A stretch of DNA of 64,000 nt from Alkalicoccobacillus porphyridii (GCF_007293315.1 NZ_VLXZ01000003.1:366640-430639); one strand, 5' to 3'; shown: positions 1 through 9,425, counted from the stretch's first letter. A program made the numbers and translations. Notes: generated by a model not told the origin, from the sequence alone.

Positions 1-1242
1 ATTCCCCATTGCGCCAAACACATCATCAAAGCGGAACGTCCCAGCTACATGGGTGGTGAAGTGTTTAATCGTATAAAAGGAGTGACTGCCATCATCGCCA
101 TACACAATGGCATCGTGGGGCAGGAGGTCACGTAACACCTGAACCGTACGCGCAGCGGATAATCGACCCGTTTCGGGTTCGGCTGTTTCACCCGTTTCCT
201 TTTGAACATAGGAACTCAGATCAATGGACGGAAGTGCGGAATGATTCGCTTGCTTTAAAAGCTGCTTCAAGTTTGTATCGGCATCACCCTGAACCAAAAT
301 GGTTTCACTTTCTAGTGACTTTCCAACAAATTCAGCGTGCCAATCAAACTGAATCACCTTTCTCGGTTCGCCTCCCGCCAGTAACCCAACGGTCGACATA
401 TCACTAAGCTTCGAACCAATCACAACAAACAGGTCGCTCTCTCGATCCTTCACATAAGCCGCAGCCGCTTCCGTTCCACCCAGTCCAAGTGCGCCTAAAG
501 ACAGGGGATGCGTTTCCACAAAGGCACCTTTTCCGCCTGGTGTGGTCACGACAGGAATCTGCCAGCGCTCCGCCAGCTCTTGAATAGAGGCATACGCCCC
601 GGATAGATGAGCCCCTTTCCCAAGAAGCAAGAGGGGTCTTTCCGCGGCCTCTAATGCTTGAATCGCACGCTCGATGTTACCCGATATCACATCGTCCCTA
701 GCAGGCACAGCAAACTCAAACGAATCGATCTCGCTCACCAAGATATCAAGGGGTACAGAAAGATGTACCGGACCCTTTGAACCCGTAAGCGCTTGCTCCT
801 CTGCGTGCTGCAGAAGCTGTCTCAGCATCTCCTTGCTCTCAACCTTCGCACTAAACTTCGTGACCGGTTTAAATAGCTCGACCAAATCCGTCCCAAACAT
901 ACTAGAATCCTGCCCTAGCGCCTTGCCAGATAAAGCAAGTGGCGGATGGCCCGTAATAAATAGCACAGGTGCATGAAACGCAGCTGCCTGAGCCGCAGCC
1001 GTCAGCATGTTTGTGCCCCCAGGACCCGATGTACCAATGGCTACCCCTAGCGACTGATTCTGCAAGGCATAGCCAGTAGCCATATAACCAGCCCCGCCCT
1101 CATGCCGAGCCAGCACAAACTCCACGCCTTCCGCTTCCATTGCTAGTATAAGCGGGACAATCGGCTTACCAGGAATGCCAAAAACCTTGGTGCAACCTTT
1201 TTCTTTCATAAATTTAACAATCATTGATGATACCTTTGGCAT
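1..1242 (-). CDS. Thiamine-diphosphate-dependent enzyme, acetolactate synthase-like (3' end outside window)
   Basis: The minus strand is open from an ATG at 1242 to the window edge (414 codons), so the C-terminus is missing. The start is preceded by a GGGGGG ribosome-binding site. The N-terminus has the Pyr-domain hallmark RHEGGAGYMA with the catalytic Glu, then GTSGPGGTN. A central domain follows (VVTTPGGKGAF, VIGSKLSD), and then the beginning of the PP domain (YGDDGSH, FGAMGN). This order is that of acetolactate synthase, glyoxylate carboligase and related ThDP enzymes. The exact substrate cannot be read from what is present; there is no neighbouring ilv gene. Family confidence is high, substrate unknown. 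Confidence 0.85.
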   Translation of the reverse strand, partial: MPKVSSMIVKFMKEKGCTKVFGIPGKPIVPLILAMEAEGVEFVLARHEGGAGYMATGYALQNQSLGVAIGTSGPGGTNMLTAAAQAAAFHAPVLFITGHPPLALSGKALGQDSSMFGTDLVELFKPVTKFSAKVESKEMLRQLLQHAEEQALTGSKGPVHLSVPLDILVSEIDSFEFAVPARDDVISGNIERAIQALEAAERPLLLLGKGAHLSGAYASIQELAERWQIPVVTTPGGKGAFVETHPLSLGALGLGGTEAAAAYVKDRESDLFVVIGSKLSDMSTVGLLAGGEPRKVIQFDWHAEFVGKSLESETILVQGDADTNLKQLLKQANHSALPSIDLSSYVQKETGETAEPETGRLSAARTVQVLRDLLPHDAIVYGDDGSHSFYTIKHFTTHVAGTFRFDDVFGAMGN

Positions 1243-1504
1243 GGATGCCCCCCATTATTCAAGTATATGGCCATATGTATTACACGTTTCATAGAGCGCT
1301 TTCATAGCCAGTAGTACTTTTTTTAATGAATCATCTTATGTATCGGCAGGTGTCGGTGGGGTTTCTAGTATTTGTAGGAAAATAGGAGGGGGAAAGTTTT
1401 CCTAATTAGAGAAGAGTTGAGGGGAAGAGGTGAATCATAATCATAAGCCCCATAACACCAACTGTGACAAAGAGTTATTGATTAGGGGGTTAATAAATGA
1501 TAAA

Positions 1505-1547
1505 AACCCGAAAATAGACCTTTTTAAAGTGTCCATCTCTTCGGGTT
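1505..1547 (-). terminator. Rho-independent terminator of the decayed gene
   Basis: AACCCGAA at 1505-1512 pairs with TTCGGGTT at 1540-1547, and on the minus strand the stem is followed by a T-rich run. It sits directly after the stop codon of the gene remnant at 1553. Confidence 0.6.
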
Positions 1548-1552
1548 GCAGT

Positions 1553-1800
1553 TTAGTACTCTTCAGTTTTTATTAGATTCTCATTTATTTCTCTAACCCA
1601 GCTAGCATTCCGCTTATCCATACCATTGTCATAGAGCCACATAATCGTCTCCTTATATTTTTTCTAGTTCACAAAATATCCTTCTTGAAATATATCAAAT
1701 AGACCAATTTTATTAATTTCCTCTGTCGTGTAGTCATTGAATTGAAATACATTATCATCATACTCTATATTAAAAGAAAGATAGGGAAAAAATATCACTA
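1553..1800 (-). pseudogene. C-terminal remnant of an unrecognised gene with an internal stop
   Basis: The region 1243-1872 has no intact gene longer than about 30 codons. On the minus strand, one frame reads as plausible protein (…IEYDDNVFQFNDYTTEE… then …KKYKETIMWLYDNGM…) down to TAA at 1553-1555. It is broken by an in-frame TAG at 1664-1666 and has no start codon with a ribosome-binding site. A good terminator lies just downstream. I read this as the decayed tail of a gene whose 5' part was lost when the response regulator region was joined here. The upstream limit is approximate and the family is not recognised. Confidence 0.4.
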
Positions 1801-1872
1801 TGAGAGGACAGAGGTTAACAATGGGCCATTTTATTGAAAAAGTACATAATGTTGAAGTAGAGGTGAGCTCAT

Positions 1873-2550
1873 TTGAAGCGGGTGCTACTCATAAAAAATA
1901 AACGGTCTTTAGCCAAAAAGATTGTTAGTGGTCTGAATCAAGAAACTGGCTTTACTTTGACACTTCATAATGAGAATCAAGGGCTGGAGATCGCGTTTGA
2001 GCAGGACTGGGACTTTATCATTTTGGATTGGGATTCCTTAAGCATTCCTGGACCAGAAATCTGTAGACAAATCCGAGCTGTTAAAACGACCCCAATCATC
2101 ATTGTGGCGGACCGTGTGTCCAGCAAGGCTTGCATAGCAGGCTTACGGGCTGGAGCAGATGATTATATAAGAAAACCTTTTGCGAAAGAGGAGTTAGTGG
2201 AAAGGATCAAAGTCATATTAAGAAGAGTAGATGGCTTCCATTCAAATGCGACACATGAATTACCATTTAAGGACCTCTCTGTTGATACAACACGTAACAT
2301 TGTGACAAAAGATGGAGAAACCCTTTCCCTTACAAAACGGGAATATGACCTACTCTTATTTCTAGTCAGAAATAAAAATACCATACTAAGTCGAGAGATC
2401 CTTTTAAATAAGGTTTGGGGATATAATGTTGCTGTCAATTCGAATATCGTAGATTTATATATTGGCTATTTAAGAAAAAAACTAACGTGTACAAAGGACA
2501 ACAGGTATATTCAAACCATACATGGCAGGGGCTATTCGATGGTTGAATAG
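1873..2550 (+). CDS. Orphan OmpR/PhoB-type response regulator with degenerate receiver
   Basis: The 225-aa protein has a receiver domain (about 1-118) and a winged-helix DNA-binding domain (about 128-225, ending TIHGRGYSMVE as in PhoB/OmpR proteins). It starts at TTG behind GAGGTGA. The phospho-acceptor position is kept (ILD52WD) and so is the KPF lysine. The acidic pair normally at residues 8-9 is replaced by K-N (VLLIKNKR), and the conserved Thr/Ser after the fourth strand is Ala (IIIVADR). Canonical Mg2+-dependent phosphorylation is therefore doubtful. No histidine kinase is adjacent. It precedes the Fur-box/siderophore operon and may act on it (inference only). Confidence 0.85.
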   Translation: MKRVLLIKNKRSLAKKIVSGLNQETGFTLTLHNENQGLEIAFEQDWDFIILDWDSLSIPGPEICRQIRAVKTTPIIIVADRVSSKACIAGLRAGADDYIRKPFAKEELVERIKVILRRVDGFHSNATHELPFKDLSVDTTRNIVTKDGETLSLTKREYDLLLFLVRNKNTILSREILLNKVWGYNVAVNSNIVDLYIGYLRKKLTCTKDNRYIQTIHGRGYSMVE

Positions 2551-2566
2551 GACAGATAAAATATAC

Positions 2567-2609
2567 ACACGAGTAAGCCGTTCGCGCGGAACCTTACTCG
2601 TGTTTTTTG
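2567..2609 (+). terminator. Terminator of the response regulator gene
   Basis: An 11-bp perfect stem (2567-2577 with 2593-2603) is followed by TTTTTT, 16 bases after the stop codon. Confidence 0.85.
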
Positions 2610-2729
2610 TATTGGTCTGTCCCTTCTTAATTCAAAATCGTAATCCAGAGGAATAAAAACACATGAAAAAAATGATTTTTCACAGGATTTTCACAGAATT
2701 AAAATCTATACTTCTAGTTAGAAACTTGT

Positions 2730-2744
2730 TGAAAATGATTATCA
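2730..2744 (+). promoter_or_regulatory. Fur box upstream of the siderophore importer
   Basis: TGAAAATGATTATCA matches the 7-1-7 Fur consensus TGATAATNATTATCA with one mismatch. It lies about 120 bp before the binding-protein gene, so iron repression of the operon is expected. Confidence 0.8.
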
Positions 2745-2862
2745 ATATCAATAATAGGAGGGGACAGATAATACGCGGGCAATACATAAAAGAAAAGCTA
2801 CAGTCTTGTTACGACCTAGCGATGAGCTAGTCTACAAATATGATGAGGAAGAGGTATAGACG

Positions 2863-3879
2863 ATGAAAAAATTAAGCTATTTTAAATTCCCTGTGATTGC
2901 GGCAGTTTTTACTTCAATGCTGGTAGCTTGCTCAGATTCAACGAACGAAACAACAACGGAAGAGCAAGTAAGTGGTGACGATACGACTGAGACATCTGAA
3001 ACCGTTGAAATTACAGATGCACATGGTACTGTCGAGGTTCCTGTAAATCCTGAGACTGTTGTTGCTTTAGATAACCGTACGTTTGAAACATTATCTGATT
3101 TTGATGTTGAGTTAGCCGCGGCTCCAAAGGATGTTATGCATGCCGATACTCCTTATGCAAGTGATGATTCAGTTGAGAATATTGGAAATCACCGTGAACC
3201 GAATCTAGAAATCATCGCAGCAGCTGACCCTGATCTTGTCATTGTTGGTCAACGCTTTGCTAGCTTCTATGAAGACATTAAAGAATTAGTACCAAACTCA
3301 ACGGTCATCGATCTAAACATTGATGTATCTGAAGAGGCGGACGCACCTGGAGAGAACTTCATGAACGGACTAACGGATTATACGCTAGTGTTAGGACAGA
3401 TTTTTGATAAAACAGCAGAAGCTGAAGCATTGGAGGCTGACTTTAATCAAGCGATGGAAGACGTGAAAGCTGCGTATAACGGAACAGATACAGTCATGAG
3501 TGTCATTGTTTCCGGTGGCGATATCAACTATGCAGCGCCTCATAATGGACGTGTGTGGGGACCACTCTATGACATCTTTGAATTTGAACCCGCACTAGAA
3601 GTTGAGAACACAACCTCCGATCACCAGGGTGATGATGTTTCAGTTGAGTCGATTGCACAGAGCAACCCTGACTGGCTTCTTGTCCTAGATCGTGATGCCG
3701 CTGTATCTGCTGAAGATTCGTCTCCAGCAACAGACGTGATTGAAGGTTCACCTGCGCTTCAAAATACAACAGCTATATCTGAAGGTCACGTTTTCTATGC
3801 ACCAGATGACACCTACACAACAGAGTCGATTCAAACCTATATCGAAATGTTTGAAGACCTTGCGAATGCTTTAAATTAA
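2863..3879 (+). CDS. yclQ: Iron-siderophore ABC transporter, substrate-binding lipoprotein
   Basis: This 338-aa protein begins with a lipoprotein signal ending in LVAC (lipidated Cys23). An acidic Ser/Thr/Glu linker follows, and then a helical-backbone type III binding fold (VEVPVNPETVVALD, IGNHREPNLEIIAAADPDLVI). Length and motifs match the YclQ/FatB/CeuE family, which binds catecholate siderophores such as petrobactin in Bacillus; the ligand here is not proven. It is the first gene of a four-gene operon behind a Fur box. ATG at 2863 follows a GAGGAAGAGG-type ribosome-binding site. Confidence 0.9.
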   Translation: MKKLSYFKFPVIAAVFTSMLVACSDSTNETTTEEQVSGDDTTETSETVEITDAHGTVEVPVNPETVVALDNRTFETLSDFDVELAAAPKDVMHADTPYASDDSVENIGNHREPNLEIIAAADPDLVIVGQRFASFYEDIKELVPNSTVIDLNIDVSEEADAPGENFMNGLTDYTLVLGQIFDKTAEAEALEADFNQAMEDVKAAYNGTDTVMSVIVSGGDINYAAPHNGRVWGPLYDIFEFEPALEVENTTSDHQGDDVSVESIAQSNPDWLLVLDRDAAVSAEDSSPATDVIEGSPALQNTTAISEGHVFYAPDDTYTTESIQTYIEMFEDLANALN

Positions 3880-3902
3880 GTAGTGTAAAGGAGCCTAACG
3901 TA

Positions 3903-4922
3903 GTGCCTAAACACACAGTAACCGGGGCTGGGAATCATTCTTCTCAGCCCCGCTTTTATAACCAAAAGACATTATGGACAAAACCATTTATATTCGCCAT
4001 TATAACGGTCCTCATCTTAAGTATAACTTCCTTATTAACCGGCGTATATGACATCTATGGTCAAGAAGATGGACTACGAATGTTCTTCACCACACGTGTT
4101 CCACGGACAGCCGCCTTACTACTTACGGGAGCGGCGATGGCGATGGCGGGGCTTGTGATGCAGTTGATTACACAGAATCGTTTCGTCGAGCCTACCACAA
4201 CAGGAACCATTGAATGGGCGGGTTTAGGTCTTCTGCTTGTTTACTTAATTATTCCTTCCCCTACTTTAGGTGTGAGAATGATTGGCGCCATCGTTTTCTC
4301 ATTTGTGGGGACGATGATTTTCTTTTTATTCTTACGACAAGTGACATTACGTTCGTCGCTGATTGTCCCGATTATTGGGCTGATGCTTGGAGCCGTTGTC
4401 TCTGCGTTTTCCACCTTTGTTGGACTCCTGTTTCAAATGACCCAAAACATTCAGAACTGGTTTATTGGTTCTTTTACGGCGGTTCAAATTGGACGATATG
4501 AATATTTATGGTTCATCGTCATCATCAGCATTCTTATTTTTATTTGTGCTGACAGACTAACGCTTGCAGGTCTTGGAGAAGACATAGCCACAAGCCTTGG
4601 CGTCAATTACAATAAGATCGTTCTAATTGGTACAGCTCTTATTTCTATCGCGGTGGGCATAGTGGCGGCGGTTATAGGATACTTGCCTTTTTTGGGGTTA
4701 ATCGTACCAAATCTAGTATCCATGTTCAGAGGGGATGATCTGAGGAGTAATTTGCCCTGGGTCGCTGTGATCGGCATGGGAACCATAACCGCCTGTGACA
4801 TCATTTCTCGAACGATTATTAAGCCTTTTGAAGTACCTGTTTCCCTCATACTTGGAACAGTAGGGGCCGTGGTATTCATCACGATCTTATTGAGACAGAG
4901 AAGACCAAGGAGGGCCAGATGA
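3903..4922 (+). CDS. yclN: Siderophore ABC transporter permease (YclN-like)
   Basis: The 339-aa FecCD-family permease has about nine or ten membrane helices. The family motif region RVPRTAALLLTGAAMAMAGLV and the cytoplasmic LGLIVPNLVSMFRGDD loop that contacts the ATPase are both present. It starts at GTG behind AAAGGAG. Its stop overlaps the ATG of the next permease by four bases (ATGA), indicating translational coupling. Together with the next gene it forms the heterodimeric membrane channel. Confidence 0.9.
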   Translation: MPKHTVTGAGNHSSQPRFYNQKTLWTKPFIFAIITVLILSITSLLTGVYDIYGQEDGLRMFFTTRVPRTAALLLTGAAMAMAGLVMQLITQNRFVEPTTTGTIEWAGLGLLLVYLIIPSPTLGVRMIGAIVFSFVGTMIFFLFLRQVTLRSSLIVPIIGLMLGAVVSAFSTFVGLLFQMTQNIQNWFIGSFTAVQIGRYEYLWFIVIISILIFICADRLTLAGLGEDIATSLGVNYNKIVLIGTALISIAVGIVAAVIGYLPFLGLIVPNLVSMFRGDDLRSNLPWVAVIGMGTITACDIISRTIIKPFEVPVSLILGTVGAVVFITILLRQRRPRRAR

Positions 4923-5971
4923 GCACATTAGAGCATAGAAAAACCATTCAAGCAAACCTCCACCATGGATCTAGGTCTGCTAGAGCCTTTCGTTATAAAA
5001 AAGAAGAGAAACGATACTGGATATTGCTGATCTCCTTGATTGTCTTAGGTCTGCTTGCTTCCTATGGACTCTTGGTCTATAACAATCCCGTTCCTATTGA
5101 TTCACCATCATTCGTCCCAGTGACAAAAAGAAGGATGGTCGCCCTCGTAGCGATGATTATTGCGGCGATCTGTCAAAGCTTAGCAACCGTAGCCTTTCAA
5201 TCGATCACAAATAACCGAATCATTACACCGTCCCTCTTAGGCTTTGAATCACTGTACTCGGTCATTAACACAAGTACGATCTATTTCTTTGGGGCAGCAG
5301 CATTCATTAACTTTACTGGCATTGGATCCTTTCTGTTTCAAGTCGCTGCGATGGTGCTAATGAGCTTAATCCTTTATGGCTGGTTGCTTTCCGGAAAATA
5401 CGGCAACCTACAGATTCTCCTGTTGGTCGGTATTATTATCGGGGCAGGACTAGGTTCCGTTTCTTCATTCATGAGGAGAGTTCTTTCGCCTTCAGAATTC
5501 GATATCCTACAAGCAAGAATGTTCGGCTCAGTTAATAACGCAGATTCTGACTATTTTCCGATTGTCATTCCAATTGTCGTCATTGTCATGTTCTTAATTT
5601 TTGCTTATGCCAAGAAATTAAACGCCCTGTCACTCGGCAAAGAGGTCTCTACAACGCTTGGTGTTAATCATCGCTTTAGCATCATCTATGTGCTCGTCTT
5701 AGTTGCGATCTTGATGTCGATATCAACCGCTTTGATTGGACCACTTACGTTCTATGGATTCCTAGTGGCCACACTTAGCTATCAAGCTGCACCAACCTAT
5801 GACCATAGATATATCTTTCCAATGGCTCTAGCCATAGGATTCTTGGTATTAACCGGTGCCTACTTCTTGATGTACCATGTATTTAACGCGCAAGGCGTTG
5901 TTTCTATTATCATTGAACTAATTGGTGGCGTAATCTTCTTATATGTCATCCTACGAAAGAGGTCGTTATGA
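4919..5971 (+). CDS. yclO: Siderophore ABC transporter permease (YclO-like)
   Basis: A 350-aa second FecCD-type permease, with a longer basic cytoplasmic N-terminus (about 45 residues) before the first helix. The sequence VTKRRMVALVAMIIAAICQS is the family signature region, and the coupling loop IGPLTFYGFLVATLSYQ is present. ATG overlaps the upstream stop, with AAGGAGGG in front. It pairs with the upstream permease. Confidence 0.9.
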   Translation: MSTLEHRKTIQANLHHGSRSARAFRYKKEEKRYWILLISLIVLGLLASYGLLVYNNPVPIDSPSFVPVTKRRMVALVAMIIAAICQSLATVAFQSITNNRIITPSLLGFESLYSVINTSTIYFFGAAAFINFTGIGSFLFQVAAMVLMSLILYGWLLSGKYGNLQILLLVGIIIGAGLGSVSSFMRRVLSPSEFDILQARMFGSVNNADSDYFPIVIPIVVIVMFLIFAYAKKLNALSLGKEVSTTLGVNHRFSIIYVLVLVAILMSISTALIGPLTFYGFLVATLSYQAAPTYDHRYIFPMALAIGFLVLTGAYFLMYHVFNAQGVVSIIIELIGGVIFLYVILRKRSL

Positions 5972-6720
5972 TACAAATTAGTAATGTGAGCAAGTCATAT
6001 ACTAGCGAGGAAACGATTGGCCCGTTAAATATCAACATCCCAAAAGCAGGTCTTACCTCTTTAATTGGACCAAACGGTGCCGGAAAATCAACAACACTCT
6101 TAATGATCGGAAGACTCCTAGATATTGATAACGGACAGATTCAAGTCGCCAATATGGACGTCTCTGGGTCAAAATCAAAGGATCTCGCCAAAATCCTCAC
6201 CATCCTGCGACAAGAAAACCACTTTGTCACAAGACTCACAGTCAGACAGCTGGTTGGCTTCGGACGTTTCCCATACTCAAAAGGGAGACTAACCAGTGAG
6301 GACGAGTCCATTATCTCAAAGTACATTGATTTTCTCGAATTAACCAAACTCGAAAACAGATACCTAGACGAGCTTTCCGGTGGACAAAGACAAAGAGCTT
6401 ACGTCGCGATGGTTCTGTGCCAGGAAACCGAATACGTACTCCTGGACGAGCCCTTAAACAACCTCGACGTCGCCCGCTCCGTGCAAATGATGGGCCACCT
6501 AAGAGAAGCCGCCAACGAACTCGGCCGAACCATCGTCACAGTCATGCACGACATCAACTTCGCCGCCAAATACTCCGACCGCATCTGCGCCATGAAAAAA
6601 GGCCAAATCGCCGCGTTTGGATCGGTGGATGAGATTATGCAGGCTGAGCTGCTGACTGATATCTTTGAAACGCAGATCGAGATTATTCAGGGGCCTTATG
6701 GGGGAGTGGCGATATATTAG
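5968..6720 (+). CDS. yclP: Siderophore ABC transporter ATPase (YclP-like)
   Basis: The 250-aa FepC-type ATPase has Walker A GPNGAGKST (about 33-41), the Q-loop LRQENHF, the signature LSGGQRQR, Walker B VLLDEPLNNLD and the switch histidine in VMHDINFA. It drives import through the two permeases. ATG overlaps the previous stop. The last third has a visibly higher GC content and repeated Arg/Pro-type shadow frames, but the protein itself is complete. Confidence 0.92.
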   Translation: MIQISNVSKSYTSEETIGPLNINIPKAGLTSLIGPNGAGKSTTLLMIGRLLDIDNGQIQVANMDVSGSKSKDLAKILTILRQENHFVTRLTVRQLVGFGRFPYSKGRLTSEDESIISKYIDFLELTKLENRYLDELSGGQRQRAYVAMVLCQETEYVLLDEPLNNLDVARSVQMMGHLREAANELGRTIVTVMHDINFAAKYSDRICAMKKGQIAAFGSVDEIMQAELLTDIFETQIEIIQGPYGGVAIY

Positions 6721-6728
6721 AAGTACCT

Positions 6729-6769
6729 CACAGTGTGGATTTTTATGGAGAGTTTACATCCGCACTGTG
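6729..6769 (+). terminator. Hairpin after the siderophore operon
   Basis: CACAGTG-T-GGAT (6729-6740) pairs with ATCC-G-CACTGTG (6758-6769), starting 9 bases after the ATPase stop. No T-run follows, so it may be a weak terminator or an mRNA 3' stabiliser. Confidence 0.4.
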
Positions 6770-6890
6770 CTCATTAATCAGGTCAAAAGAATATTATCAT
6801 TATTGCGCAGGTATGGGCTATGTACAAATTGTAGCCTGCCTAAACGCTATCAACCACTAACGTACAATATCACTTAATGGGAAAAATAAA

Positions 6891-6921
6891 ATCAGATAGA
6901 AGACATAGTCCTCTATCTGAT
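6891..6921 (-). terminator. Terminator of the surface protein gene
   Basis: ATCAGATAGA pairs perfectly with TCTATCTGAT, and the minus strand continues into TTTATTTTT. Twelve bases after the minus-strand stop; it may also act on the plus strand. Confidence 0.7.
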
Positions 6922-6933
6922 ATAAATAATTTC

Positions 6934-9138
6934 CTATATAGCTTTCCTACGACTAAGAAGCAGAGTACATCCACCAAGCATGATTAGCACAAGTCCAATC
7001 AACAAGATATTATACGTATTCGTTGCGGTATTTGGTAACGTGTTCCCCTTGTTTGAATCTGTATTTTCTCTAGCTGGTAGCGTATTTCCCTCGCTAGCAT
7101 CGGTAGCTTCTGTAGCTGGTACAGTATTTTCTCCATTAGTATCTGTCTCTTCTATGTTTGGTAGAGTACCTTCTTCATTTGAATTCGTATCTTCTGGATT
7201 TGGTGCGATACTTTCCTCATTAGATTCTTCATCTTCTGGATTTGGTAGAGTATTTTCTTCTTCATTAGATTCTTCATCATCTAGAGTTGTAGTAAATACA
7301 CCATATCTAGAGAAGTGGTCTACTTCTATTGTAATCGTACCTTCTTCTTCATTTACAGTCCCGTGTTGTTTTACCCATATCCCTTGGTTTTCATCGTAAT
7401 AATAAATATCGACGTCATCTGCACCGTATTGATCCTTGTCATATTCCATTGTTAATAGATAGGGTCCAACAACGTTTTGATTATTTGCGTCGAAAATGGA
7501 TACATCAAGCACATTTCCTGCCAAAACTAGGTGTTCATTCTTCAAATCTATGAGCTCGCTTGCATCCTCCACTATTAGTTTCGTTCCTTGTGGAAGTTGC
7601 CCTGGCATGGTAATGGTTGATTTCGTCTGACCCACTTCAATCGAAATGGTATCATGTGCACGGACATCATATTCTTTTCCAAGCGTTACATGTATATGAC
7701 GTGGATGGTTTTCATCCTTTTCACCGCTATCGTCTTCTCGGTCCGTCATTTTTGTTCCAACGATGATGATTTGATCTACTGGCTCTCTTGTCACTTTTTC
7801 TGACTTTAATTCACGATGAACTTCTTCACCGTTTTTATAAGTCACTACGTATGTCATCACTTTCTCGCCAGCTAACCCCTGTTGTTCAATGACTTTTTTA
7901 CCTTGCTCTAAGGTTGGGTCTTCTTTTGTTACCGTTTGATAAGGAATGTCTGTTTTTACTTCTTCCATTTTTCTATCGTCATTATTATAAATGTGTATAT
8001 CATATTTCCCATTAAAGTCGGATGCTCCAAATCGGGTTTCATTCCCTGCGCGATCCATAATGATTAATGTAGCCAGTTCCCAAACTCCTTCTTGGTCTAA
8101 CTCCCTGACGACATAGGAACCACTGCCATTCAAGGATGTGGAGTTCAAATCTTCGTTGTAAATACTGACATCGATGTATTGATTTCTTTGAGGAGAGTCA
8201 TAGATGACTCTTGCATAATGTACGCCTGATGCATCATCATCTGCCTTTACGTTAAAGTTGATTCTCTCTCCTACCAACGCTTCTGTTGTACTCACTGAAA
8301 AATCTTCTAATGTCGGTGCTGTAATATCTGTGTTCTCATTTTGAATCGTGATATCATATTTCCCATTAAAATCTTCTGCTCCAAATCGAGTCTCATTTCC
8401 CGCTCGATCCATAACGATTAATGTAGCTAGCTCCCAAACTCCCTCTTGGTCTAACTCCCTTACCACATAAGATCCAATGCCGTTCAAGGATGTGGAGTTC
8501 AAATCTTCGTTGTAAATACTAACATCAATATATTGATTTCTTTGAGGAGAATCATAGATGACCCTTGCATAGTGTACGCCCGATCCATCATCCTGTGCTT
8601 TTACGTTAAAGTCAATTTTCTCTCCTACCGACGCTTCCGTTGTACTCACTGAAAACTCATCCAATGTCGGTGCTGTAATATCTGTGTTCTCATTTTGAAT
8701 CGTAATATCATATATTCCTTTAAAATCTTCTGCTTCAAATCGAGTCTCATTTCCCGCTCGGTCCATAACGATTAATGTAGCTAGCTCCCAAACTCCCTCT
8801 TGGTCTAGCTCTCTTACTACATAGGAACCCATACCATTTAAGGATGTTGAGTTCGAGTCTTCATTGTAAATACTGACATCAATATACTGATTTCTTTGAG
8901 GCGAGTCATAGATAACTCTTGCATAATGAACCCCTGAAGAATCGTCATCTGCTTTAACTGTAAAATCAATGGTTTCCCCTACCTTCGCTTCTGTTGTACT
9001 CACTGAAAAATGTTCTAGTTCCGGTGGGGTAAGATCCGTGTTTGCACTGGTTTCATTTGGTATAAAGACTGTTTGTAAAATCAAAATAATTGCTAGAATC
9101 AAGGATACATTGTAAAACCTTCTTTTCTTAAAGCCCAT
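6934..9138 (-). CDS. LPNTA-anchored surface protein with three Ig-like repeats and a G5 domain
   Basis: The ATG at 9138 (734 aa) has GGGAGAAGTG in front of it. A TTG eight codons upstream is a weaker alternative. After a signal peptide (basic KKRR, then a hydrophobic stretch ending near ETSAN) come three almost identical repeats of 118 residues (354 bp), each starting FSVSTTEA and containing GVHYARVIYDSPQRN. A G5 domain follows (about 400-470, from TVTKEDPTLEQG), then a beta-rich ZU5-like region and an acidic Asn/Glu/Pro stalk. The end is LPNTA, a hydrophobic helix and RRKAI. LPNTA is the motif of class D sortases in bacilli. Probable role: adhesion or wall interaction. Confidence 0.85.
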   Translation of the reverse strand: MGFKKRRFYNVSLILAIILILQTVFIPNETSANTDLTPPELEHFSVSTTEAKVGETIDFTVKADDDSSGVHYARVIYDSPQRNQYIDVSIYNEDSNSTSLNGMGSYVVRELDQEGVWELATLIVMDRAGNETRFEAEDFKGIYDITIQNENTDITAPTLDEFSVSTTEASVGEKIDFNVKAQDDGSGVHYARVIYDSPQRNQYIDVSIYNEDLNSTSLNGIGSYVVRELDQEGVWELATLIVMDRAGNETRFGAEDFNGKYDITIQNENTDITAPTLEDFSVSTTEALVGERINFNVKADDDASGVHYARVIYDSPQRNQYIDVSIYNEDLNSTSLNGSGSYVVRELDQEGVWELATLIIMDRAGNETRFGASDFNGKYDIHIYNNDDRKMEEVKTDIPYQTVTKEDPTLEQGKKVIEQQGLAGEKVMTYVVTYKNGEEVHRELKSEKVTREPVDQIIIVGTKMTDREDDSGEKDENHPRHIHVTLGKEYDVRAHDTISIEVGQTKSTITMPGQLPQGTKLIVEDASELIDLKNEHLVLAGNVLDVSIFDANNQNVVGPYLLTMEYDKDQYGADDVDIYYYDENQGIWVKQHGTVNEEEGTITIEVDHFSRYGVFTTTLDDEESNEEENTLPNPEDEESNEESIAPNPEDTNSNEEGTLPNIEETDTNGENTVPATEATDASEGNTLPARENTDSNKGNTLPNTATNTYNILLIGLVLIMLGGCTLLLSRRKAI
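7985..9032 (-). repeat. Three tandem 354-bp coding repeats
   Basis: The segment coding for the Ig-like modules repeats with a period of 354 bp; the same landmark (…GTTGTACTCACTGAAAA…) starts near 8280, 8634 and 8988. Nearly identical DNA implies recent duplication or gene conversion. Boundaries are approximate. Confidence 0.8.
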
Positions 9139-9389
9139 CTTATTTTCACTTCTCCCATTCAAAATATTTACTAATACCTAGTAAAATTGTATCATATTTA
9201 TACACAGTATTAATCCTATCGATGGAATACAATGAAAATATTCTAAATTTCTAGCATTTTAATTATTCTATAGTTATATCTATTGAAAAATAAATTAAAT
9301 GCAACTTTAAGTCTACTTTATAAAAAGTATGAGGAAAAATAATACAAGATTTTTATACAAGTGGCCTTAAAATACTTACTTAATAGATT

Positions 9390-9425
9390 AAAAAGCATTA
9401 GAAGAAATCGCTTCTAATGCTTTTT
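9390..9425 (-). terminator. Terminator of the defence operon
   Basis: A 15-bp stem AAAAAGCATTAGAAG / CTTCTAATGCTTTTT contains the stop codon of the helicase gene in its right arm and gives a T-run on the minus strand. Confidence 0.85.
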
